The position numbers and the translations under genes were made by a program. A stretch of DNA of 28,300 nucleotides from Thermoplasmata archaeon (GTDB lineage Archaea > Thermoplasmatota > DTKX01 > GCA-020343715): contig CP070808.1 in the NCBI GenBank assembly GCA_020343715.1, positions 1,060,549 through 1,088,848 on the forward strand, in the 5' to 3' direction. The notes beneath the pieces are model-generated. The model had not been told where the DNA came from and did no database searches. It saw only the letters and a list, made by a program, of their open reading frames with translations. Positions 14,548-21,170 of this stretch are shown here, in pieces. The number at the start of each line of letters is the position of its first letter. The first letter of the stretch is position 1.

Positions 14548-14603
14548 CGCCTCCAGCCATGGCCTTGGCGCGTATTGAACGTTTCCCGGCATCGGCGTCG
14601 GAT

Positions 14604-14611
14604 TGATATAC
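14604..14611. promoter_or_regulatory. Near-palindromic TATA element between divergent nuoA and rhomboid genes
   Basis: TGATATAC reads as a TATA-like box on both strands (GTATATCA on the minus strand). It lies about 26 nt before the GTG at 14633 on the plus strand, and 35-40 nt plus a short leader before the nuoA ATG at 14547 on the minus strand. The divergent gap has no other obvious promoter. Confidence 0.4.
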
Positions 14612-14632
14612 GGTCCACTCCCTCCCGGTGGC

Positions 14633-15604
14633 GTGGAGTTCATAGACCCGGCGTCGCCGTACATCGTGGCCGTCCTCATAGCGATAATGGTTGGGGTGTA
14701 CCCCTTCGCCCTTTGGAGGAAGATGTCCTTCACCGCGGCCACCATCATCGCCAACGCGATCATCTTCATCATCTACATCGCCCCCAGGTCCGTTGACATC
14801 TACTACGACGTGGTCATCAACCTGGGCTTCAACAACACCTCCCTCGAGACTGGGGACGGGCTATGGGGCCTGTACACCCACATGTACATCCACGCCGACT
14901 TCCTCCACGTGTTCTTCAACATGTTCATCCTCTTCCTGATGGGCATGCCCTTCGAGCAGAGGGTGGGCTGGAAGTGGATGGCCGTGGTCTACTGGGGGAC
15001 CGGTATCCTGGGAGGCGGGGTCATCAACGGCTTCGTGACCCTCCCCGAGGAGATCGTCGGCATCGGCGCTTCGGCGGCCATATCGGGCATCATCGGTGCC
15101 TTCGCGATGATGTACCCCCGGGACAGGATCCCCATGGTCATCATCTTCATAATCCTGCCCAGGGTCCAGGTGGCCTTCGGAGCCCTGGTGTTCATCCTGT
15201 TCCAGACCTTCCTGGCCATCGTCAGCTCCCAGCTGCCCTACGGCCTGGGCAACGTGGGGTACACCGCCCACCTGGCGGGCGTCATGGTGGGGGTGGGCAT
15301 CGGCCTGGTGCTGGCCCGAAAGGGCATCGAGGCGCCTACACCCGGGGCGGCCTTGGGTCGCAAGCTGGACAAGGTGGACTTCGAGAGGATGAGGCCCCTC
15401 ATCAGGAGGCCCGAGAACGAGGACCGCCTCGATGCCGTCATCGCCGAGGACATCCCCGAGGTCAAGGACGTCCTGGTGCAGGACCTGGTCGCCCGCATCC
15501 GGTGCCCCGATTGCGACTCCATCGTGATGCTCCACAAGGGCCACACCCTCAAGTGCGAAAGGTGCGATTGGCAATTGGACATGCGCAAGGGCCGGGGGGA
15601 GTGA
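14633..15604 (+). CDS. Rhomboid family intramembrane protease with C-terminal zinc ribbon
   Basis: A 323-aa multi-span protein. Rhomboid features are THMYIHADFLHVFFNMF (family H-x3-H-x3-N pattern in TM2), the serine motif GASAAISG (S147) and the histidine TAHLAG (H213), giving a complete Ser-His dyad. The residue after the serine is Ala instead of the usual Gly (GxSG). After the last helix comes a cytoplasmic tail of about 100 residues ending in a zinc ribbon, CPDC (C291, C294) and CERC (C308, C311). The open frame starts at TTG 14603, but GTG 14633 sits about 26 nt after the TATA element, as for a leaderless gene, and is preferred. A start at 14603 cannot be excluded. Substrate unknown. Confidence 0.85.
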   Translation: MEFIDPASPYIVAVLIAIMVGVYPFALWRKMSFTAATIIANAIIFIIYIAPRSVDIYYDVVINLGFNNTSLETGDGLWGLYTHMYIHADFLHVFFNMFILFLMGMPFEQRVGWKWMAVVYWGTGILGGGVINGFVTLPEEIVGIGASAAISGIIGAFAMMYPRDRIPMVIIFIILPRVQVAFGALVFILFQTFLAIVSSQLPYGLGNVGYTAHLAGVMVGVGIGLVLARKGIEAPTPGAALGRKLDKVDFERMRPLIRRPENEDRLDAVIAEDIPEVKDVLVQDLVARIRCPDCDSIVMLHKGHTLKCERCDWQLDMRKGRGE

Positions 15605-15633
15605 GTAACCTCCCGGAAAGGATGCCACCTGAA

Positions 15634-15642
15634 TCTATATTA
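15634..15642 (+). promoter_or_regulatory. TATA-like box before the DUF368 gene
   Basis: TCTATATTA in a 66-nt gap, centred about 26 nt before position 15664. The leader before the GTG at 15671 would be only a few nucleotides and includes GGGAG. Confidence 0.45.
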
Positions 15643-15670
15643 CCCGACATATGGATGGACCAGCGGGAGC

Positions 15671-16567
15671 GTGCTCGTTATAAAGGTACCCGAGTCCGTC
15701 GTCATCTTCCTCAAGGGCATGCTGATGGGCATGGCCGACATAGTGCCCGGTGTCTCAGGGGGCACCATGGCCCTCATCACGGGGATCTACGAGAGGTTCG
15801 TGGAAGCCCTGAGCAGCATCAACTTCCATTTCATCACGCGCAGGATGAAGGGTGACAAGGAGGGCGCGAGGGAGGCGTGGAGGTCCATCGACTGGGGGCT
15901 CCTCATCCCTCTGTTCGTCGGTATCCTCTCCGCCATGATCATATTTGCCAGGGTCATCGAGTGGCTCTTAGAATCCCACGCAGGCCCGACCTACGCCTTC
16001 TTCTTCGGGCTCATCCTCGCCTCGGCTGGCTTCGTCTACAAGTACGTGGAGCACCTGGACGCCAAGCACCTGCTGGCGGGCAGCATCGCCTTCGTCCTTG
16101 TGGTAGCCATCGTGGGAATAGACGAGATCACCGACAACCACTCCTACCCGATGCTCTTCATAGCGGGGGCCATCGCAGTGTGCGCCATGATCCTCCCGGG
16201 CATATCGGGCTCCCTCACCCTGCTCATACTGGGACAGTACCACTACTTCCTCGAGGCCCTGAACAACGGCGAGTGGAAGGTCCTCCTGACCTTCGGCGCC
16301 GGAGCCGTGGTCGGTATCCTGTCCTTCTCCAGGCTGCTGAACTGGCTCATCAAGAACCACCGGTCCGTGACCATGGCGTTCCTGTTCGGGTGCATGCTCG
16401 GTGCCCTGAGGCTCCCCTCGGAGATAATCATGGCCGAGACGGACCCGTCCTCGATCCCCTCAGTGGTGATAGTCATCGTTGCCGCCATCGTGGGGTTCGG
16501 GGCTGTCTACGTCCTGGAGAACAGGTCCGAGCGCATCAAGGCCCGGCTCCACATCGAGACCGACTGA
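15671..16567 (+). CDS. DUF368 family polyprenyl-phosphate transporter-like membrane protein
   Basis: A 298-aa protein with about eight hydrophobic helices. It carries the two DUF368 repeat signatures: MADIVPGVSGGTMALITGIY near the start and MILPGISGSLTLLILGQY in the second half. Bacterial members (PopT) recycle undecaprenyl phosphate across the membrane. Archaea use longer polyprenyl (dolichyl) phosphates as glycan carriers, so carrier-lipid recycling for glycosylation is a reasonable guess, not shown here. The GTG at 15671 is the first start codon in frame after a TATA-like box and is preceded by GGGAG. It converges with the aminopeptidase gene across 11 nt. Confidence 0.85.
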   Translation: MLVIKVPESVVIFLKGMLMGMADIVPGVSGGTMALITGIYERFVEALSSINFHFITRRMKGDKEGAREAWRSIDWGLLIPLFVGILSAMIIFARVIEWLLESHAGPTYAFFFGLILASAGFVYKYVEHLDAKHLLAGSIAFVLVVAIVGIDEITDNHSYPMLFIAGAIAVCAMILPGISGSLTLLILGQYHYFLEALNNGEWKVLLTFGAGAVVGILSFSRLLNWLIKNHRSVTMAFLFGCMLGALRLPSEIIMAETDPSSIPSVVIVIVAAIVGFGAVYVLENRSERIKARLHIETD

Positions 16568-16584
16568 GGCAACGGCCCTCAGTC
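16562..16584. terminator. Perfect 8-bp hairpin covering both stop codons of a convergent pair
   Basis: GACTGAGG (16562-16569) pairs perfectly with CCTCAGTC (16577-16584) around a 7-nt loop. The arms contain the DUF368 stop (16565-16567) and the opposing aminopeptidase stop (16579-16581). Five of the eight pairs are beyond those forced by two facing TGA codons. No T-tract follows, so termination is only suggested. Confidence 0.35.
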
Positions 16585-17556
16585 CAGCAGGCAGCCGTCC
16601 CTGATTATGTCCCTGGTATGGCCGTCCTCGAACTCCACCGTCAGCGTGGGGCGCTTCAGGTGGAAGTCCCTGTGGGTGCGCGACCCGTTCTTGCCGCCCA
16701 TCTCGATGTTGTTGCCGAAGGCCACGTGGACCGTGCCCAGGGCCTTCTCGTCCTCCAGCATGTTGCCCGTCACCCTGGCCAGGGGATTGATGCCGAAGGC
16801 CAGCTCGCCGATGACCGAGGCCTCGTCATCGATGGACGTCAGCTCCTCCAGCCGCTCCACCAGGGCCTGGTCGTCGCCTCGGATGGACGTGATCCTCCCG
16901 GCCACCACCTCGATGGTCACCGGGCTCGGGACCTTTCCCAGGTCGCCGATGGAGGAGTCGCAGACCAGCGTACCCTGGGCCTCGGCCTCCAGGGGGGCCA
17001 CCCGGACCTCGCCGTTAGGGAGGTTACCGAAGGTGGCGGGGCCGATGCGAACGTCCGACTCGAAACGACGACCACGGACGGTGAACCATATGTCCGCGCC
17101 CTCCGGGCTGGTCAGGTGGGCCCGCACGGCCCCCTCGAGGAGCTCCTCCATCAGGTCCCCTATGTCGGCCAGCTTTCGGAAGTCCACCCTCATGGCGCCC
17201 TCGATCATCATGTCGTCGGAGATGCCCGGGCCGTGGCCGGTGCGCACGTCCGCGGCCTTGGCGGTCCTGAGGAGATCGACGCGGAAGGGCGTCTCCTCGG
17301 GGTAGCCCACGAAGACGCTTATCATGACGTTGGCACCGTCCAGGGCACGCTTGAGGTCGTGGGGCAGCTCGGTCAGGGGCCGCTCCCCGTCCTCCAGGAC
17401 GAACAGGCGGCCCTCCATCCCGATCTCGTCGCCCGCCTCGTAGAAGGCGTTGCCGATCTCAATGCGGTGCTCGTCGGTGACAATGAGCAGGTGCTCCCCC
17501 GCCTTGACGTCGAGGACGTGGGTGAGGGCGTTGCCGGCTATCTCCCTCATAACCAT
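16579..17556 (-). CDS. M29-like (thermophilic) metallo-aminopeptidase
   Basis: A 325-aa cytoplasmic protein resembling the archaeal aminopeptidase T/leucyl aminopeptidase group of family M29. Recognisable conserved stretches are LPNGEVRVAPLE (metal-ligand Glu), IGELAFGINP, TGNMLEDEKALGTVHVAFG and the C-terminal GGKNGSRTHRDFHL with its histidines. It lacks a signal peptide. It is somewhat shorter than classical M29 enzymes (about 400 aa), and the related NicX-type dioxygenases share this fold, so the substrate is uncertain. The ATG at 17556 has GGTGG at 17561-17565. A second in-frame ATG is six nucleotides inside. Confidence 0.75.
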   Translation of the reverse strand: MVMREIAGNALTHVLDVKAGEHLLIVTDEHRIEIGNAFYEAGDEIGMEGRLFVLEDGERPLTELPHDLKRALDGANVMISVFVGYPEETPFRVDLLRTAKAADVRTGHGPGISDDMMIEGAMRVDFRKLADIGDLMEELLEGAVRAHLTSPEGADIWFTVRGRRFESDVRIGPATFGNLPNGEVRVAPLEAEAQGTLVCDSSIGDLGKVPSPVTIEVVAGRITSIRGDDQALVERLEELTSIDDEASVIGELAFGINPLARVTGNMLEDEKALGTVHVAFGNNIEMGGKNGSRTHRDFHLKRPTLTVEFEDGHTRDIIRDGCLLD

Positions 17557-17590
17557 GGTTCCACCGGCGCCCGCCAGGGGCGAGCGATAG

Positions 17591-17598
17591 CATAAACC
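17591..17598 (-). promoter_or_regulatory. TATA-like box for the M29-like aminopeptidase
   Basis: On the minus strand GGTTTATG is centred about 38 nt before the ATG at 17556. It predicts a short leader containing the GGTGG ribosome site. It sits in the 94-nt divergent gap; no convincing box was seen there for the plus-strand gene at 17651. Confidence 0.35.
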
Positions 17599-17650
17599 TT
17601 ACGCAAGAGGCTCACAAACCTCATTACCCCTCCCCGCCATACACCTGGCC

Positions 17651-18058
17651 ATGGCACGACCGGCGGACATCGCCAAGCGGGCGGCGGCGGCGTACTACGG
17701 CCTCTCCTCGGACAACAAGCGCATCCCCAAGGGGTGGAACATCGAGTACCTGAGGCAGCACTCCCTCATCCCCAAGGAGACGGAGTTCCTCATCCGCCTC
17801 AACCGTCACATCAACGCCAAGTGGTCCGACAACATCGGCAACGTGTCCCGCACGGCCCGCATGTCCGACCTGGACTTCCTCGTCTATGCCAACGAGCTGC
17901 TGGAGGAGGCGGGCCTGCCAATCGTCAAGCCGGAAGATGAGCGGGTCATCCAGTGGATGGCCTACGTCGCCTCCCAGGACGACGCCCTGGTGCTGGTCAG
18001 GGTGTCCCGGGGGAAAGACGTCAAGCTCCTGCTGGTGAACACCGCCATCACCCAGTGA
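17651..18058 (+). CDS. Conserved-looking hypothetical protein (135 aa)
   Basis: I do not recognise the family. The protein is soluble, with a basic N-terminal half rich in Arg/Lys and short helices (DIAKRAAAAYYGL, YLRQHSLIPKETEFLIRLNR), then a helical stretch (SDLDFLVYANELLEEAGL) and a C-terminal beta pair (ALVLVRVSRG, VKLLLVNTAI). No cysteines, signal or membrane segment. It starts with ATG at 17651, divergent from the aminopeptidase, and is followed 42 nt later by tyrS, which has its own TATA-like box. Codon use and composition match the flanking genes, so it is likely a real gene. The placement next to tyrS and tgtA allows, but does not show, a link to tRNA biology. Confidence 0.7.
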   Translation: MARPADIAKRAAAAYYGLSSDNKRIPKGWNIEYLRQHSLIPKETEFLIRLNRHINAKWSDNIGNVSRTARMSDLDFLVYANELLEEAGLPIVKPEDERVIQWMAYVASQDDALVLVRVSRGKDVKLLLVNTAITQ

Positions 18059-18071
18059 CAACCGCAACCCT

Positions 18072-18079
18072 CTTTTACA
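18072..18079 (+). promoter_or_regulatory. TATA-like box for tyrS (leaderless start)
   Basis: CTTTTACA in the 42-nt gap, centred about 26 nt upstream of the GTG at 18101. This is the distance at which archaeal transcription starts, so the tyrS mRNA is probably leaderless. No ribosome site precedes the GTG. Confidence 0.45.
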
Positions 18080-18100
18080 CCCTGGACCCTTTCGACGCCG

Positions 18101-19141
18101 GTGAGCCCGGTGACGGACGAAATGATCGAGGCCATGCAGGAGGTCGTGATGCCCGACGAGCTGGAGAGCGTGCTCTCCTCGGGGGCCACCACCGGCTACA
18201 TCGGCATCGAGCCCTCGGGACTCCTTACAAGCGCCCAGGCCTTCCAGATCGCCCGCAGCGTGACCCTGCTGCACGAGGCGGGGGTCCACATGACGGTGCT
18301 CCTGGCCGACTGGCACGCCTACATCAACGACAAGCTGGGCACCGACATGGACCGCATCAAGCGGTGCGGTGCGTACCTGCAGGCGGCCTTCGAGGCCATG
18401 GGCGTCGACCCCGGGATGACCAAGTACGTGTACGCCTCGGAGTTCGCCAAGGACGACGGGTACTGGGAACTGGTGGTGCGGACGCTGAAGGCCTCGTCCC
18501 TGAACCGCATCAAGCGGGCCCTGACCATCATGGGTCGCGAGGAGGACGAGTCGGAGCTGGACTCTTCCAAGATCATCTACCCCGCGATGCAGGTCAGCGA
18601 CATCTACTACCTTAACGTGGACATCGCCCTGGGGGGCATGGACCAGCGGAAGGCCCACATGCTGTGCCGCGACGTGGCGGGCAAGGTGGGCAAGGAGGTC
18701 AAGCGGCCCGTCGCCCTGCACTTCGCGCTGCTTCCGTCGCTCCAGGGGGGTTCTGTGAAGGACGACCCCGTCGCCGCCAAGATGTCCAAGTCCCGGCCCG
18801 ACAGCGCGCTGCTCATCCACGACAGCCCCGAGGACATCCACCGGAAGCTGAAGAAGGCCTACTGCCCTCAGGGGGAGCTGGAGGACAATCCCGTCACCGA
18901 GCTGTGCAGGCTCATCGTGTTCCCCCACGCGGGGGAGCTGGTGGTGAAGCGCCCCGAGAAGTGGGGCGGCGACATGCACTTCACCTCCTACGAGATGTTG
19001 GCCGAGTCCTTCGAGTCAGGACAGCTGCACCCCGCCGACCTGAAGACGGCGGTGGCCGATGCCCTGGCCGAGCTCCAGAGACCGGTGCGCGAGCGCTTCG
19101 AGAACGACCCGGTCCACGAAGAGTTCGTGGTCGAAGAGTAG
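18101..19141 (+). CDS. tyrS: Tyrosyl-tRNA synthetase (archaeal type) with altered HIGH motif
   Basis: A 346-aa class I synthetase that charges tRNA-Tyr. It follows the archaeal TyrRS along its whole length: YIGIEPSG, LLADWHAYIND, YVYASEF, IIYPAMQVSDIYYL, GGMDQRKAHML, KKAYCP, VKRPEKWGGD and LHPADLKTAVA. The tyrosine pocket residues are present (Y33, Y160, Q164, D167, Q182), as is KMSKS (227-231). The HIGH-type motif is not: where other archaeal enzymes have HLGH after EPSG-x-x, this protein has TSAQ (residues 43-46, 18227-18238). The GTG at 18101 follows a TATA-like box by about 26 nt; GTG 18110 and ATG 18122 are alternatives. tgtA follows after 7 nt. Confidence 0.9.
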   Translation: MSPVTDEMIEAMQEVVMPDELESVLSSGATTGYIGIEPSGLLTSAQAFQIARSVTLLHEAGVHMTVLLADWHAYINDKLGTDMDRIKRCGAYLQAAFEAMGVDPGMTKYVYASEFAKDDGYWELVVRTLKASSLNRIKRALTIMGREEDESELDSSKIIYPAMQVSDIYYLNVDIALGGMDQRKAHMLCRDVAGKVGKEVKRPVALHFALLPSLQGGSVKDDPVAAKMSKSRPDSALLIHDSPEDIHRKLKKAYCPQGELEDNPVTELCRLIVFPHAGELVVKRPEKWGGDMHFTSYEMLAESFESGQLHPADLKTAVADALAELQRPVRERFENDPVHEEFVVEE

Positions 19142-19148
19142 GCCCGGG

Positions 19149-21122
19149 GTGCGTCCGTTGTTCGAGATGGTGGACCGGGACTGCACCGGCCGCATCGGCA
19201 TCCTCCACACGGCCCACGGGAAGGTCCGCACCCCCGCCCTGCTGCCGGTGGTCAACCCCCACCGCCTGACCATCTCCCCGGAGGAGCTCCACTCCACCTT
19301 CGGGTTCCAGGCCCTCATCACCAACTCGTACATTATCCGCAAGGACGAGTTCCTCAAGGACCGGGCCCTGGAGGAGGGCGTCCACGCCCTGCTCGGCTTC
19401 CCCGGCGCGGTCATGACGGACTCCGGGACATTCCAGGCCCACGTCTACGGGAAGGTGCACACCACCAACGAGGAGATCGTCTCGTTCCAGAGGGACATGG
19501 GCGTGGACATCGGCACCGCCCTGGACGTTTTCACAGAGCCCTGGGACGGTCCGGACACGGCCAGGGAGGCGATGGAGGAGACCCTTTCCCGCGTGGAGGA
19601 GGCCGCCTCCATCAAGGGCGACATGGCGTTGGCGGGCACCGTACAGGGAGGTGTCTACCCCTCGATGCGCGAGGAGATGGCGGTCCGCCTCGGGAACCTG
19701 GACGTGGACGTCCACCCCGTGGGCGGGGTGGTGCCCCTCCTGGAGAACTACCGTTTCCGGGACCTGGTGCGCCTGGTCCTGGCCGCCAAGCGGGGTCTTC
19801 CCCCCGGCCGCCCCGTTCACCTCTTCGGCGCGGGCCATCCCATGGTGTTCGCCCTCGGCACGCTGATGGGATGCGACCTTTACGACAGCTCCTCGTACGC
19901 CAAGTACGCGGCGGACGGCCGCCTCATGTACACCGATGGCACCCGCCACCTGGAGGACCTGGGGGAGAGCCCCTGCGGCTGTCCCGTGTGCCGCGAGCAC
20001 GACGGGCCCTCGCTGCGGGACCTGCCCGACGAGGAGAGGGAGAGGGCGTTGGCCAGTCACAACCTGTGGGCCTGCCTCGACGAGCTCCGGGTGGTCCGGG
20101 AGGCCATCCGGGAGGGGACGCTGTGGGACCTGGTGGACAGGCGCAGCCGCGCCCATCCGCTGCTCTTCGACGGTTACCGGGAGCTGTGCGCCCAGGCGGG
20201 TCAGATGGAGCCCTTTGAGTCCACCTCCAAGCCGTCGGCCCTCCACTACACCGACCACTACTCCATGCGGCGGCCCATCGTCATGCGCTACGCCCGGCGG
20301 ATCTTCTCACGGTATGCATCCCCCGAGAAGAGGGTCATGGTGGGCTTCGACGAGGGGAGCCGACCCTACGGCCGTCACTACTCCGAGACCATGGAGAAGG
20401 TCCTCGAGGTGGCGGACGCCCAGTTCCTGGTCAAGAGCGTTCTGGGCCCGGTTCCCATCGAGCTGGACGAGATGTACCCCGTGGCCCAGACAGTCGAATC
20501 GGCACCCTGGGACGCCGAGACCGTCAAGCGGGTGAACAACCTGATGGAGCACACCTCCCACAACCTGCGAAACCCCCTGGCCGTGATGTACGACGGCGAG
20601 GAGACATTGGACATGCTGCGCATGATGGAGGGCGCGGGAGGCACCTTCGACATCATGATGGCGAGGGCCCGGGCGACCGCCGACATGCAGTTCGGCAAGG
20701 GGGCCGCCGACGTGCTCATGGACGGGTCCGTCGAGCTGGTGACATCCAAGAGGACGGGGAAGCTCCGCAACGTCCTCGTCGACGGTGACCATGTCCTTTC
20801 CATGCGCGCCCAGGACGGATTGTACACCCTCAAGACCGCCGGGGCCCGGCGGCTGCACGGAGCGTGGGAGAGCCCCCGCCTTCGGGTCGTGGTCAACGAG
20901 GACGCCGCGCCATTCGCCAGGGAGGGCAGGTCCCAGTTCGCCCAGTTCGTGGTCGAGGCGGACCCAGAGCTCCGTCCCGGGGACGAGGTGTTGGTGGTCG
21001 ACGAGGCTGATTCGCTGTTGGCTGTTGGGAGGACCCACATGAACCGGAAGGAGCTGCTCTCCTTCCGAAGAGGTGTTGCCGTCAAGGTACGCGTCGGGGC
21101 GGGCGTGAAAGAGGACAATTAA
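19149..21122 (+). CDS. tgtA: Archaeal tRNA-guanine transglycosylase (archaeosine synthesis)
   Basis: A 657-aa enzyme that exchanges guanine-15 of archaeal tRNAs for preQ0, the first tRNA-bound step to archaeosine. The catalytic barrel has MTDSGTFQ with the conserved Asp (D91), a second Asp in DIGTALDVF, GTVQGGVYPSMR and GAGHPMVFALGT. The zinc site is CGCPVC (C276, C278, C281) with a later His. The middle domains follow (HYTDHYSMRRP, YPVAQTVES) and the C-terminal PUA domain ends the protein (LRPGDEVLVVDEADSLLAVG). Intact catalytic and zinc residues argue for TgtA rather than the ArcS paralogue. The open frame begins at 19059, but that part is out-of-frame tyrS. GTG 19149 lies 7 nt after the tyrS stop, with ATG 19167 as alternative. 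Confidence 0.93.
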   Translation: MRPLFEMVDRDCTGRIGILHTAHGKVRTPALLPVVNPHRLTISPEELHSTFGFQALITNSYIIRKDEFLKDRALEEGVHALLGFPGAVMTDSGTFQAHVYGKVHTTNEEIVSFQRDMGVDIGTALDVFTEPWDGPDTAREAMEETLSRVEEAASIKGDMALAGTVQGGVYPSMREEMAVRLGNLDVDVHPVGGVVPLLENYRFRDLVRLVLAAKRGLPPGRPVHLFGAGHPMVFALGTLMGCDLYDSSSYAKYAADGRLMYTDGTRHLEDLGESPCGCPVCREHDGPSLRDLPDEERERALASHNLWACLDELRVVREAIREGTLWDLVDRRSRAHPLLFDGYRELCAQAGQMEPFESTSKPSALHYTDHYSMRRPIVMRYARRIFSRYASPEKRVMVGFDEGSRPYGRHYSETMEKVLEVADAQFLVKSVLGPVPIELDEMYPVAQTVESAPWDAETVKRVNNLMEHTSHNLRNPLAVMYDGEETLDMLRMMEGAGGTFDIMMARARATADMQFGKGAADVLMDGSVELVTSKRTGKLRNVLVDGDHVLSMRAQDGLYTLKTAGARRLHGAWESPRLRVVVNEDAAPFAREGRSQFAQFVVEADPELRPGDEVLVVDEADSLLAVGRTHMNRKELLSFRRGVAVKVRVGAGVKEDN

Positions 21123-21126
21123 AATA
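21119..21126 (+). promoter_or_regulatory. TATA box overlapping the tgtA stop codon
   Basis: TTAAAATA overlaps the tgtA TAA and is centred about 26 nt before 21149. The resulting leader of about 20 nt carries a GGGGAG ribosome site (21160-21165) before the ATG at 21171. Confidence 0.45.
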
Positions 21127-21170
21127 CAGTGCCAATACATCATAGGCAGCTGGATGACGGGGGAGTCGTC

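Noticed and set aside
15877..17595. 572-aa open frame on the plus strand
   Set aside because: It is a shadow across the DUF368 gene and the opposite strand of the aminopeptidase, rich in Arg/His/Gly/Pro with no family resemblance.
18981..20258. 425-aa open frame antisense to tyrS and tgtA
   Set aside because: Shadow of tgtA; no motif, biased composition.
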